Positions 6,890 to 16,579 of a stretch of DNA of 24,106 nt are shown here, one piece after another; within the stretch, counting starts at the first letter, position 1, and each line of letters begins with the position of its first letter. The DNA is from AC-32 sp035624425 (GTDB taxonomy: Bacteria; Actinomycetota; Thermoleophilia; Gaiellales; Gaiellaceae): positions 1-24,106 of the forward strand of contig DASPRN010000039.1 of NCBI GenBank assembly GCA_035624425.1, given 5' to 3'. The notes beneath the pieces are model-generated. The model had not been told where the DNA came from, ran no database searches, and saw only the letters and a program-made list of their open reading frames with translations. Made by a program: the position numbers and the translations under genes.

Positions 6890-7702
6890 GCCTTCGCGCC
6901 AGTGCGGGAGGCGCGGGGCTTCTTCGCGCTCGCTGCGGAGGACCGAGTACGCGGGTCGAGGCGCGGGGCGGCCGAGCTCCTCGGTGGTGATCTCGCGTAC
7001 ACGGCAGGCGAGCCCGGCCTCATCGAAGATCGCGCGGGCGAACTCGGCCCACGTGCACTCGCCGTCCGCCGCGACGTGCCAGACCCCTTGCGGAAGCCCG
7101 AGCAGCTCCTTCGTCGCCTCGGCGAGGTGGCCCGCGTAGGTCGGGCAGCCTACCTGGTCGGCGACGACCGCCACCTCGTCCTGGCGCTCGCCGAGCTGGA
7201 GCATCGTCCGGACGAAGTTGTGCCCCGTGCAGCCAAAGAGCCAGGAGCTGCGGACGATCCAGCCCTCGCCCACCTCGCGCTCGCCGTCGAGCTTCGTCTG
7301 CCCGTAGACCGAGAGCGGCCGCGGCCCGTCGGACTCGACGTACGGCTCGCGCTTGGAGCCGTCGAAGACGTAATCGGTCGAGTAGTAGACGACCGGCGCC
7401 CCGAGCGCGACGACGTTGCGCGTGCCTTCGACGTTCACGAGCCGCGCCGCCTCGGGGCTCGCCTCGGCGCCGTCCACGTCCGTCCAGGCCGCCGCGTGCA
7501 GAACCAAGTAACACTGTGTTACAAGGTCGGTTGGGCGCGTGACGTCCCAGCCCGCGCGGGTGAGGGCGCTGGCCTCGGGAAAGGCCTCCTGCAGCGCGGC
7601 GCCGAGCTGGCCGCCGGCGCCCGTGATCAGGTACCCGCGTCCCGCTGAGAGAGGATCGGCGATTCCGTGCTCCAGAGGTGCACGACCCGCGGGTCGTTCC
7701 AC
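6863..7702 (-). CDS. rmlD: dTDP-4-dehydrorhamnose reductase (RmlD)
   Basis: Final step of dTDP-L-rhamnose synthesis, NAD(P)H reduction of the 4-keto group. Hallmarks: nucleotide motif TGAGGQLG (residues 27-34 from the ATG), VLHAAAWTDVDGAE, YYSTDYVFDG, the catalytic YGQTKLDGE (Tyr-x3-Lys), and RSSWLFG. The start is uncertain. ATG 7702 gives 279 residues with about 23 residues ahead of the Rossmann strand and a 76-bp overlap with rmlC. No in-frame ATG, GTG or TTG lies closer. An in-frame CTG (7630-7628) overlaps the rmlC TGA as CTGA, the geometry used elsewhere in this window, but would cut most of the first beta-strand. The 3' end overlaps rmlB by 27 bp on the opposite strand. It is last gene of the PRC-rmlA-rmlC-rmlD operon. 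Confidence 0.9.
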   Translation of the reverse strand: MERPAGRAPLEHGIADPLSAGRGYLITGAGGQLGAALQEAFPEASALTRAGWDVTRPTDLVTQCYLVLHAAAWTDVDGAEASPEAARLVNVEGTRNVVALGAPVVYYSTDYVFDGSKREPYVESDGPRPLSVYGQTKLDGEREVGEGWIVRSSWLFGCTGHNFVRTMLQLGERQDEVAVVADQVGCPTYAGHLAEATKELLGLPQGVWHVAADGECTWAEFARAIFDEAGLACRVREITTEELGRPAPRPAYSVLRSEREEAPRLPHWREGLRACLARL

Positions 7703-8088
7703 GGCACCTCGTGCTCGTCGGGGTCGTCGCGGTCGTACTCCTGCGTGACGTGGTAGAGGAACAGGCAGTCGGTGAGCGCCTCGTAGCCGTGCGCGTGCCG
7801 GCCGGGGATGAAGACCGCGGCCGGGTTGTCGTCGCCGATGTCGGCCGTGAACGTCTCGCCGCTCTCGCGGTCGAGCACGACGACGCGCACCATCCCCTGC
7901 AGGCAGGCGAACAGGTCGCTCTGCCCGCGCTCGTGGTAGTGGAGCCCGCGGATCACGCCCTTGCGCGAGAACGAGAGGTTCGACTGACGCACCTCCTGCG
8001 GCAGCTGCGAGACGCGCATCAGCTCCATGAACCAGCCCCGCCGGTCCTCGAAGCGGCGCAGCGGGATCAGCTCGACGCCGTCGACCAT
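7627..8088 (-). CDS. rmlC: dTDP-4-dehydrorhamnose 3,5-epimerase-type cupin (RmlC)
   Basis: Third enzyme of dTDP-L-rhamnose synthesis, a cupin that epimerises C3 and C5 of the 4-keto intermediate. Visible features are FEDRRGWFME near residue 13, NLSFSRKGVIRGLHYHE with the catalytic-type His50, FIPGRHAHGYEAL (residues 93-105), and HEVPWNDPRV near 126-134, which matches the WNDP block of the family. At 153 residues it is shorter than typical RmlC (about 180), mainly in the C-terminal tail. ATG 8088 overlaps the end of rmlA by 22 bp, so translation is probably coupled. A related 3- or 5-epimerase is possible, but the complete rml set argues for RmlC. Confidence 0.9.
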   Translation of the reverse strand: MVDGVELIPLRRFEDRRGWFMELMRVSQLPQEVRQSNLSFSRKGVIRGLHYHERGQSDLFACLQGMVRVVVLDRESGETFTADIGDDNPAAVFIPGRHAHGYEALTDCLFLYHVTQEYDRDDPDEHEVPWNDPRVVHLWSTESPILSQRDAGT

Positions 8089-8837
8089 GCCTTGTTGACG
8101 CCGTTGGCGCGGACGAAGTCGTTCACCTCGTAGTAGGCGTCGATCGACTCGCCCGCGTCGCCCCAGAAGCCCTCGAGCACGTCGTACTCCATCGCGCCCT
8201 CCGCGACGTACCAGTTGTTCACGTCGGTGATCTCGAGCTCGCCGCGGCCGGAGGGCTCGAGCGTCGGAAGCACGTCCCAGACCTGCTCGTCGTAGAAGTA
8301 GATCCCGGTGACGGCGTACTCGCTGGGCGGGTCGTCGGGCTTTTCGACGATGCGCGTCACCCGGTCGCCCTCGAGCTCCGCGACGCCGAGGTGCCGCAGG
8401 TGCTCCGGCTCCTCGATGCGTGCGAGCAGGATCCGGCCGCCGCGCTCCTGGCGCCGGAAGTTCTCGACCGCCGGCACCAGCGACCGCTCGACCACGTTGT
8501 CGGCGAGCATGACGACGGTGCGGCCGCCGCGGCCGAACCGCTCCGCGAGACCGAGCGCCTCCGCGATCCCGCCCGGCTTGTCCTGGTAGGCGTAGAAGAG
8601 CCGTTCGATCCCGTGCTCGTGCCCGTTGCCGAGCAGCCGGAAGAACTCGCCAGCGTGCGTTCCGCCGGTGACGAGCATCAGCTCGGTGACGCCCGCGTTG
8701 ACAAGCGCCTCGATCGTGTAGGCGATCATCGGCCGGTCGTAGATCGGCAGCAGGTGCTTGTTGGTGATCAGCGTCAGCGGATGCAGCCGCGAGCCGGTGC
8801 CGCCGGCCAGGATCACGCCTTTGAGCGAATCCTCCAT
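8067..8837 (-). CDS. rmlA: Glucose-1-phosphate thymidylyltransferase (RmlA)
   Basis: First step of the dTDP-rhamnose pathway: dTTP plus glucose-1-phosphate to dTDP-glucose and pyrophosphate. 256 residues, the short form of this family. The nucleotidyltransferase signature GGTGSRLHPLT is at residues 12-22, KHLLPIYDRPMI follows, and the metal-binding Asp113 sits in MLADNV, where LGDN is more usual. Further matches are EKPDDPPSEYAVTGIYFYD and the late block FWGDAGESIDAYYE. It begins 11 bp after the PRC-barrel gene, without a strong Shine-Dalgarno, and overlaps rmlC at its end. Its last residues are shorter than in 290-residue RmlA proteins, which have a C-terminal allosteric extension, so feedback regulation may differ (inference). 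Confidence 0.93.
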   Translation of the reverse strand: MEDSLKGVILAGGTGSRLHPLTLITNKHLLPIYDRPMIAYTIEALVNAGVTELMLVTGGTHAGEFFRLLGNGHEHGIERLFYAYQDKPGGIAEALGLAERFGRGGRTVVMLADNVVERSLVPAVENFRRQERGGRILLARIEEPEHLRHLGVAELEGDRVTRIVEKPDDPPSEYAVTGIYFYDEQVWDVLPTLEPSGRGELEITDVNNWYVAEGAMEYDVLEGFWGDAGESIDAYYEVNDFVRANGVNKAWSTASS

Positions 8838-8848
8838 CGGCCGGGATG

Positions 8849-9271
8849 CTACGAGCTATGGCGGCGGAAGAAGAGCCTGACCCTGCGCCAGAAGGTCAGC
8901 GGGCGCTCGGGCTCGGTCGGCGCGAAGGTCTTCGCCTCGAGCTTGCGCAGCTCGGCACCGATCGCCTCGACCGTGCCGCCCTTGTCGTCCGCCTCGATCT
9001 CCGCGCTCGTGGCCGGCTCGAGGTACTCGTCGAGTGCATCGACCTGCTCCGGGCCCAGCTTCAGCCGCACGGTGCCCTCGACGATCTCGCCGACCTGCTC
9101 GGAGGGGACGTAGCGTGGCTTGCCGAGCGCGCTGGTCGAGATCGCGAGGCCGTCGAAGATGTCCGCGTTTTCGTCGCCGGTCACCTCGTCCACCTTCCCG
9201 ACCTCGGAGCCGTCGGCTGCGAGCACCCTCCAGCCCGCCTCGATCAGCAGCCAGGAAACCGGGTCGGCCAC
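8849..9271 (-). CDS. PRC-barrel-domain protein
   Basis: 140-residue soluble protein. The N-terminal half (about residues 10-75) has the PRC-barrel pattern: WRVLAADGSEVGKVDEVTGD, then FDGLAISTSALGKPRYVPSEQV, then an EGTVRLKL strand. The C-terminal half is charged and ends in a basic-aromatic tail (FWRRVRLFFRRHSS) that might contact membrane or nucleic acid; that is a guess. PRC-barrels occur in RimM, photosynthetic reaction centre H subunits and many small actinobacterial proteins of unknown role, so no specific function is assigned. It starts at GTG 9271 and is the first gene of the rmlA-C-D operon. Whether it affects rhamnose synthesis or is only co-transcribed cannot be told from sequence. 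Confidence 0.75.
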   Translation of the reverse strand: MADPVSWLLIEAGWRVLAADGSEVGKVDEVTGDENADIFDGLAISTSALGKPRYVPSEQVGEIVEGTVRLKLGPEQVDALDEYLEPATSAEIEADDKGGTVEAIGAELRKLEAKTFAPTEPERPLTFWRRVRLFFRRHSS

Positions 9272-9280
9272 GGCCGGAGT

Positions 9281-9327
9281 TTGCCCGATCTGCAGGCGCT
9301 CTGTAGGTTAGTTAGCGTTTGCTAACT
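9281..9327 (+). promoter_or_regulatory. Candidate hsp20-lon promoter with palindromic operator
   Basis: TTGCCC (9281-9286) and TAGGTT (9304-9309) are 17 bp apart, a sigma70-like arrangement with good spacing. Immediately after comes AGTTAGC-GTTT-GCTAACT (9310-9327), a perfect 7-bp inverted repeat with a 4-bp spacer, covering the expected start site. Repressor binding there would block transcription. It also lies upstream of the divergent PRC-rml operon. It is not the long CIRCE element (TTAGCACTC arms), nor the HspR HAIR sequence as I remember it. The regulator is unknown. Confidence 0.5.
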
Positions 9328-9381
9328 TATTCCGGCGGCGCGGCGGGGACTGCCCGTCTACCCGTAGCGTTACCACCACAG

Positions 9382-9821
9382 ATGCGAAAACGAGACGACA
9401 TCGACCGGCTGCACGACGAGATCCGCGAGCTCGTGGGCGACCTCTGGCACGTCCCGCGGTACGTGCGCCCGCGCCACGGCTTCCGGCCGAACGTCGACTG
9501 CGTCCGCAGCGACGACCCGCCCGCGCTGCACGTCATCGTCGAGCTTCCAGGCGTCGATCCGGCGTTGCTGAAGGTGATCGCCGCCGACCGGGTGCTCGTC
9601 GTCGCCGGCGTGCGCCACCGCCCGCCGATCGAGGGCCGCTACCAGCAGATGGAGCTCGAGTGCGGGCCGTTCGAGCGGCGAATCTCCCTGGCCGAGCCCG
9701 TCGACACCAGCAAGGCCTCCGCCAACTACGACCGAGGCCTGCTGACCGTCGTGCTCCCCGTGGCAACCAGAGCGCCGAAGCCGCAGCGGCAGCGCGTCCT
9801 GATCGCGATCGGAGGTCCTCG

Positions 9822-9825
<4 letters not shown>
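9382..9825 (+). CDS. Small heat-shock protein, Hsp20/alpha-crystallin family
   Basis: ATP-independent holdase chaperone that keeps unfolding proteins soluble, in the cytosol. 147 residues from ATG 9382; an in-frame TTG at 9319 would lengthen it but runs through the operator repeat and is rejected. The alpha-crystallin domain spans about residues 34-125: FRPNVDCVRSDDPPALHVIVELPGV, then CGPFERRISL, then the hallmark GLLTVVLP. A short basic tail follows. The usual C-terminal I-x-I/V anchor may be represented by VLIAI near the end. Its TGA overlaps the lon ATG (ATGA), so holdase and AAA+ protease are coupled, which makes sense for handling damaged proteins. Confidence 0.92.
9811..9815 (+). promoter_or_regulatory. 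Shine-Dalgarno for lon
   Basis: GGAGG, 6 nt before ATG 9822, inside the end of the hsp20 gene. It decides the lon start; the frame continues upstream only as shadow. Confidence 0.75.
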
Positions 9826-12239
<2,414 letters not shown>

Positions 12240-12263
12240 CACCGAGCACGAGGAAGGTAGAGA

Positions 12264-12719
12264 ATGCCCTTGAACACGAGCGAAAGGACGGCCAAAGCGA
12301 TGAACAAGGCCAAAGACCGAGTTGCCGACGTGAAGCCGTACGTGCAGCGAGCGATCCAGGACGAGGAGCTGCGCGACAACCTCCGCAGCGCCTTTGCGAC
12401 CGCCCGCGACGTCTACGACGAGCTGGTCGGCGGTCGCGGCGTCACCGCAGTCGCGGGGAAGGTCGCGAGCGACAAGGACATTCAGGACCAGCTCCGCTCC
12501 GCGATCGAGGACCTCCGCTCCGCCGCCGACCGGATCCAGGGCAAGAGCGAGGAGCACACCGGCCGCAATCTCTCGCTGCTCCTCGCGGGGATCGCGATCG
12601 GAATCCTGTTCAACCCGTTGACCGGACCCGAGACCCGCCGCTGGCTGAAGGACAAGGTCTTCGGCGAGGACGAGGAGTTCGGGTACGGCGCAGGTTCTTC
12701 CAGCGGAAACTCTTCCTAG
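12264..12719 (+). CDS. YtxH-like small membrane-anchored protein
   Basis: 151 residues, mostly charged helix, with one hydrophobic segment at about residues 101-117 (NLSLLLAGIAIGILFNP) followed by LTGPETRRWLKDKVFG. Glycine-rich membrane helix plus (A/N)P-x-(S/T)G-x-ETR is the YtxH pattern. The N-terminal 95 residues look like amphipathic helix or coiled coil (KAKDRVADVKPYVQRAI). ATG 12264 has AGGAAGG 6 nt upstream; an ATG at 12300 is an alternative. It begins 24 bp after lon and may be co-transcribed, so a stress role is plausible. Function of YtxH proteins is unclear. Confidence 0.7.
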   Translation: MPLNTSERTAKAMNKAKDRVADVKPYVQRAIQDEELRDNLRSAFATARDVYDELVGGRGVTAVAGKVASDKDIQDQLRSAIEDLRSAADRIQGKSEEHTGRNLSLLLAGIAIGILFNPLTGPETRRWLKDKVFGEDEEFGYGAGSSSGNSS

Positions 12720-12736
12720 GGCGAGTCGACCGGTCG

Positions 12737-12756
12737 GTTCCGACGGGTCGCGGAAC
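12737..12756. terminator. Weak hairpin between convergent genes
   Basis: GTTCCG (12737-12742) and CGGAAC (12751-12756) form a 6-bp stem with an 8-nt loop in the 52-bp gap between two converging genes. No T-run follows. It is the only inverted pair I see there that could end transcription. Confidence 0.3.
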
Positions 12757-12771
12757 TCGAACTAGCCGAAG

Positions 12772-14244
12772 CTAACCGCGGCCGGGCCGCGCGTCCGGCG
12801 CGTGGTAGCCGAGCGCCCTGAGCAGGTTCTGGTCGCCGCCAGGTACGCGCGGCGCGATCGCGCGCTGGAGCGAGCCGGGGTCGAGCCCGCTGGCCTCCGA
12901 GATGTCGGAGACCTGGAGCAGGCTCGCCGCCGGCTTCGGAGCCGGATCGGTGACGGACGCAGCCGGGACCCAGCCGGCGACCTGCTCGAAGCGCACGTCC
13001 TGGAGGTGCTGCCAGGCCTGGAGGTACTGCGTCGGGTCGACCGCCCCGTCGTAGCCGAGGTAGATCAGCCCGGCCGGGTGGATCTCGAAGTGGAGGTGCG
13101 TCGGCGTGCCGGCCGCGTCGCCGGTGTTGCCGACGAAGCCGAGCACCTCGCCCGCCTTGACGCGGCGGCCGTTCTTGGCCAGCGGCGAGAAGGCCGAGAG
13201 GTGCGCGTAGTAGAACTCGTTCCCGGCCGAGTCGCGGAGCCAGAGCCGGTTGCCGCCGATCGTGTTCCAGCCGACCGAGAAGACGATTCCATCCGCGCAG
13301 GCGAGGATCGGCGCCCCGAGCGGGGCGAAGATGTCGTCGCCGTGGTGCCAGTTCCCCGGTACGTCGCCGCGGAAGGCGCCGTAGGTGTCGACGAACGACA
13401 CCGGCCCGTAGACCGGGAAGACGTAGCCGGGAGCACCGAGCTTCGGCTGTGCGGTCAGCGGGCTCCCAGGAAGCACCGGTCCCGACCCATGGGCGTGATG
13501 GGTCGGCTCGGGCGCCACCGGCCCCCTGCGCTTCCCCTTGGGCTCGCTCGGCGCGACCGGCTTCTGGCGCTTCGAAGCCGGCGCCTGCACGTTGGCCTCC
13601 GCGTAGCCGACCTCGATCTCCGAGCCGGCCGGCAGGTTGCCGTGGGGCGCGGTCAGGTGGACGTCGAGCGCGGTGACGAAGCCGTTGAAGGCCTGCGCCC
13701 CGCCCGGGCCGGCGCTCGTGTCGGTGCCCTGCTCCAGCGTGGTGAGGTAGCCCCAGTCGGCCAGCGCGATGCGGCCGTTGGGAGTGACCGTCGCCGGCTG
13801 GCCGAGCACGACGAGGTTCGAGATCGACGAGCTCCCGAGCCCGCCGCGAGCCGCGCGTCCGAGCGTCGACCCGCTCGCCTTGCCGGTGACGGCGTCCGCG
13901 GTGATCTCGCCGCCGAACAGCGAGACCGACTGCGCCTGGCCCGAGGCGGTGGCGACCGCGCGCGAGCCCGTGTCGCTCGTGGCCGAGGTCGCCGTCGCGC
14001 CCGTCGTCGCCACCGAGCCGTCGGCCGGGTACGTGAAGCCGTCGCCGAACGAGACGCGATAGGGCGGCGCCGAGACCAGGCCCGCCTGGGCGGCCGCCTG
14101 TCCTGGAACGACCACGCGGATCGCGAACGCGCGCGCCGTGGCACCGGCCGTCGAGGCGGGCCCACCCGCGCCCGCCGAACCGGCTGCGAGTAGGAGCACC
14201 CCTCCCAGGATCGAGCTGAGGCCGAGCCGCTTGGCCACCGTCAC
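12772..14244 (-). CDS. Secreted M23-family peptidase (LytM/peptidoglycan endopeptidase-like)
   Basis: 490 residues. A signal peptide covers about residues 1-26 (SILGGVLLLAAGSAGA). Residues 30-215 form an Ala/Thr/Ser/Gly-rich beta domain I do not recognise; residues 216-260 are a Pro/Lys/His linker. The M23 domain is at about 270-405 with the zinc motif H-x3-D (His300-Asp304 in NWHHGDDIF) and HLHFE (His383-x-His385), so it should be a zinc endopeptidase acting on peptidoglycan cross-bridges or stem peptides. A C-terminal segment of about 80 residues follows. Start GTG 14244 precedes the signal peptide; GTG 14238 is an alternative. The TIGR03943 gene ends 38 bp upstream on the same strand, so co-transcription is possible, but the roles look unrelated. 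AATAAT at 14253-14248 might be an own -10. Confidence 0.88.
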   Translation of the reverse strand: MTVAKRLGLSSILGGVLLLAAGSAGAGGPASTAGATARAFAIRVVVPGQAAAQAGLVSAPPYRVSFGDGFTYPADGSVATTGATATSATSDTGSRAVATASGQAQSVSLFGGEITADAVTGKASGSTLGRAARGGLGSSSISNLVVLGQPATVTPNGRIALADWGYLTTLEQGTDTSAGPGGAQAFNGFVTALDVHLTAPHGNLPAGSEIEVGYAEANVQAPASKRQKPVAPSEPKGKRRGPVAPEPTHHAHGSGPVLPGSPLTAQPKLGAPGYVFPVYGPVSFVDTYGAFRGDVPGNWHHGDDIFAPLGAPILACADGIVFSVGWNTIGGNRLWLRDSAGNEFYYAHLSAFSPLAKNGRRVKAGEVLGFVGNTGDAAGTPTHLHFEIHPAGLIYLGYDGAVDPTQYLQAWQHLQDVRFEQVAGWVPAASVTDPAPKPAASLLQVSDISEASGLDPGSLQRAIAPRVPGGDQNLLRALGYHAPDARPGRG

Positions 14245-14282
14245 CGCATTATTGACGATTCCCCGGCGGGTTGGCGGGTGCG

Positions 14283-14984
14283 TCACGTCCGGAAGCTGAG
14301 GTATGGCTGCGCCGGCTCGTCGACGCGCTGGACCCGGCCCGGCCGGACGACGAACCGCTTGCCGCGGCGCTCGAGCGAACCGGTGACGACCAGCCAGGTG
14401 TCGCGCTTCGGCTGCCGGCCGACGATCGGCACGCCGACGGCCTGCGCGTCGGCGATGCAGCAGGAGATGTAGAAGCGGGCGATCTCGAATGTGCCGGCGG
14501 GAACGTCCTTCGAGCCGGTGACGAACCCGAGCAGGCGCACCTGCAGGCCCGACTTGATGCCGGCGTTCCCGGCGAACGTGTGGTCGCCCTCGGCGATGCG
14601 GATGTCGAGGAACGACGCATCGGCCGGCTTCGGCGGCACCGGCGGACGCGCGCTGAGGAAGAACGACCCGCTGCCCTTCCGCGCGGCCGCGTACGAGCCG
14701 AGCGCCGCGTGCGGGACGAGCGCGACGGCCGCCAGCGGCACGAGCAGGGCGAACAGGCCGCTCGCCTCGCGCAGGGTCAGCCGCGGGCCGCGCCCTCTCG
14801 CCCGCAGGTACCCGTATCCGTAGGCGAGCACCGCCAGCGCCAGCACGATCGCGCCGAAGGGGACGATCCACGCGGTGCGCGTCCCGAGGAAGCGGTCGGT
14901 CGAGCCGGTCAGCCAGAGCGTGAAGAAGAAGGCCGCCCAGAGCGCGAGCGCCCCGCCGCGGGCGATTCTCGCATCGACTGTCAC
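14283..14984 (-). CDS. TIGR03943-family (YcgQ-like) membrane protein
   Basis: 233 residues. Membrane segments at about 11-26, 38-60 and 74-92, then an extracytoplasmic-looking soluble domain. The domain carries DASFLDIRIAEG, then GLQVRLLGFVTG, and FYISCCIADAQAVGVPIVG with a Cys-Cys pair (Cys175-Cys176), which matches the family. Bacillus YcgQ is encoded beside the DUF318 permease YcgR; here the permease gene lies 97 bp upstream on the same strand, so the same pairing recurs. Start GTG 14984 has AGGAG about 8 nt upstream, within the gap. The Cys pair suggests metal or thiol chemistry, but the substrate is not established. Confidence 0.85.
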   Translation of the reverse strand: MTVDARIARGGALALWAAFFFTLWLTGSTDRFLGTRTAWIVPFGAIVLALAVLAYGYGYLRARGRGPRLTLREASGLFALLVPLAAVALVPHAALGSYAAARKGSGSFFLSARPPVPPKPADASFLDIRIAEGDHTFAGNAGIKSGLQVRLLGFVTGSKDVPAGTFEIARFYISCCIADAQAVGVPIVGRQPKRDTWLVVTGSLERRGKRFVVRPGRVQRVDEPAQPYLSFRT

Positions 14985-15081
14985 GGCCGAAGCTCCTGAC
15001 GATCAACCGCTCGACCGGTCGTTTCAGACGGTCGCACGGGCAGAGCCCGAGCGACCTGGCATCGACATCGCAAGCGACGTC

Positions 15082-16152
15082 TCATCGCACGAGCGCCTCG
15101 AAGATCAGCGAGCCGACGAGGATGATCGGAATCGCGACCAGCAGCAGCCGGCCCACGAACATGCGGCGGAAGGTCGCGCCGTAGAGCACCGTGAGCTTCA
15201 TGTCGGCCAGCGGGCCGAAGACGAGGAACGCGAGCTGCGCGCCCGGTGTGAAGGACCCGAAGGACGCAGCGATGAAGGCGTCGGCCTCCGAGCAGAGCGA
15301 GAGCACGAACGCCACCCCCATCAGGGCCAGCGACGAGAGCACGGGGGCGCCGCCGAGCGCGGAGACGACGGAGCCCGGGAGAACTACCTGCACCAGCGCC
15401 GAGAGCCCGGCGCCGAGGACGATGAACTTGCCCATGAACAGGAAGTCGGAGACCAGGTGGGTCGCGAACGCGACGGGCCCGCTATCGCGTATGTCGCCGT
15501 GGTCGTGGTCGTGCCCGTGGTCGTGCTCGTAGTCGGCCGGGCGAGGCCGGAGCAGCTCGCCGGGCTTCGTCCGGGAGAAGGCGAACCCCACGGCGGCGGC
15601 GGTCACGAGCCCGAGCGAGGCCCGGCCGGCCACCATCTCCGCGCCGCGCATGTGGCCGCCGTAGGCGACCCAGGTCGACGCGAGCACGATCGGGTTCAGC
15701 ACCGGCGAGGCGAGCATGAAGGCGATCCCCGCGCCGGGCTCGACCCCGCGCGCGATCAGTCGGCGGGCAACCGGCACCGAGCCGCACTCGCAGACCGGGA
15801 ACGCGAAGCCTCCGAGCGCCGCGCCCGGGATCTGCAACCCCAGCGGCAGCCGCGAGATCCAACCGAACGAGCCCTGCGGCAGGTAGACCGCTATCGCGGC
15901 CGAGGCGAGCGCGCCGACGAGGATGAACGGCAGCGCCTCGATCACGATCGAGGTGAAGATCAGCAGGAACGTCTGCGCGGCCGGGCCGCGGCCGGCGCCG
16001 AGTGCCGAGGCGACGATCGTCAGGAGGACGAACAGGCCGAGCAGCCGGCCGAACGCGGCCTCCGAGATCGTCGTCGTCGCCCAGGCGCGTGCGAGGCGCT
16101 CGCGCGCGGGCGCAAGCGCCAGCCCTGGTGCTGCGAGCCCCGTGCGGTCCAT
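15082..16152 (-). CDS. DUF318/ArsP-type permease (YcgR-like)
   Basis: 356-residue inner-membrane permease with about 8 predicted membrane segments. Family marks are FPVCECGSVPVARRL (Cys121-Glu-Cys123) and LCSEADAFIAASFG (287-299) in two pseudo-symmetric halves. Between the halves, residues 210-220 form a His/Asp-rich loop (HDHGHDHDHGD), typical of metal-handling transporters. DUF318 proteins are called predicted permeases; ArsP members export organoarsenicals. With the TIGR03943 partner downstream, a two-component exporter is likely, and the His loop points to a divalent metal such as zinc, which is inference. ATG 16152 is the only sensible start; the TauE/SafE genes end 43 bp upstream, and the gap holds nothing else I can see. 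Confidence 0.87.
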   Translation of the reverse strand: MDRTGLAAPGLALAPARERLARAWATTTISEAAFGRLLGLFVLLTIVASALGAGRGPAAQTFLLIFTSIVIEALPFILVGALASAAIAVYLPQGSFGWISRLPLGLQIPGAALGGFAFPVCECGSVPVARRLIARGVEPGAGIAFMLASPVLNPIVLASTWVAYGGHMRGAEMVAGRASLGLVTAAAVGFAFSRTKPGELLRPRPADYEHDHGHDHDHGDIRDSGPVAFATHLVSDFLFMGKFIVLGAGLSALVQVVLPGSVVSALGGAPVLSSLALMGVAFVLSLCSEADAFIAASFGSFTPGAQLAFLVFGPLADMKLTVLYGATFRRMFVGRLLLVAIPIILVGSLIFEALVR

Positions 16153-16195
16153 CGAGATCAGCCGCCCGGCGGGATCCAGAGCTTCTCGGCTTGCG

Positions 16196-16579
16196 TCACG
16201 ACTCCGAAGGATAGGCCGCCCTGGCCCGCCAGGCGACCTGGGCGGCGACGATCAGCATGAGCGCGCCGAACAGACGGCGCAGCGTCGCCTGGGGGAGCGC
16301 CTCGGCGATCTGGACGCCGCCCTCGACGCCGGCGATCGCCGCGATGCCGAGGACGAGCGCGGCCTGCCAGCGGACGTTGCCGTACCGTTGCTGGCGCCAG
16401 GCGCCGACGGCCGCGGTCGGCAGAATCGCGAGCAGGCTCGTCGCCTCGGCGTGGATCTGCGTGAGACCGAGTACGAGCGTCAGGGTCGGGACGAACAGGA
16501 CCCCGCCGCCGACACCGAACAGTCCGGACAGAACGCCGGCGCCGGCGCCGAGCAGCGCGGCGGCGAGGATCGCCCACAT
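16196..16579 (-). CDS. TauE/SafE half-size transporter subunit (second of pair)
   Basis: 127 residues, about 4 membrane segments: half of a typical TauE/SafE (8 TM) protein. The family motif GLFGVGGGVLFVPTL is at about residues 17-31, followed by ATSLLAILPTAAVGAWRQQ. TauE/SafE proteins are proposed exporters of sulfite, organosulfonates or other anions. The ATG at 16579 shares one base with the preceding gene's stop (TGATG), so the two products are almost certainly made together and probably form a heterodimer. Not a frameshift: both halves carry their own family motif and own start. Confidence 0.85.
   Translation of the reverse strand: MWAILAAALLGAGAGVLSGLFGVGGGVLFVPTLTLVLGLTQIHAEATSLLAILPTAAVGAWRQQRYGNVRWQAALVLGIAAIAGVEGGVQIAEALPQATLRRLFGALMLIVAAQVAWRARAAYPSES

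Noticed and set aside
9319..9381. TTG 9319 as the hsp20 start
   Set aside because: It would put the operator repeat in the coding region and add residues unlike Hsp20; ATG 9382 fits the family.
12726..15021. TCGACCGGTCG at both 12726 and 15011 as a possible repeat or recombination site
   Set aside because: An 11-bp GC-rich palindrome occurring twice in 24 kb is not convincing; the flanks do not match further.
14875..16260. 461-residue open frame on + across the permease
   Set aside because: Composition is Arg/Glu/Gln-rich without domain features; it is antisense to a clear DUF318 permease.
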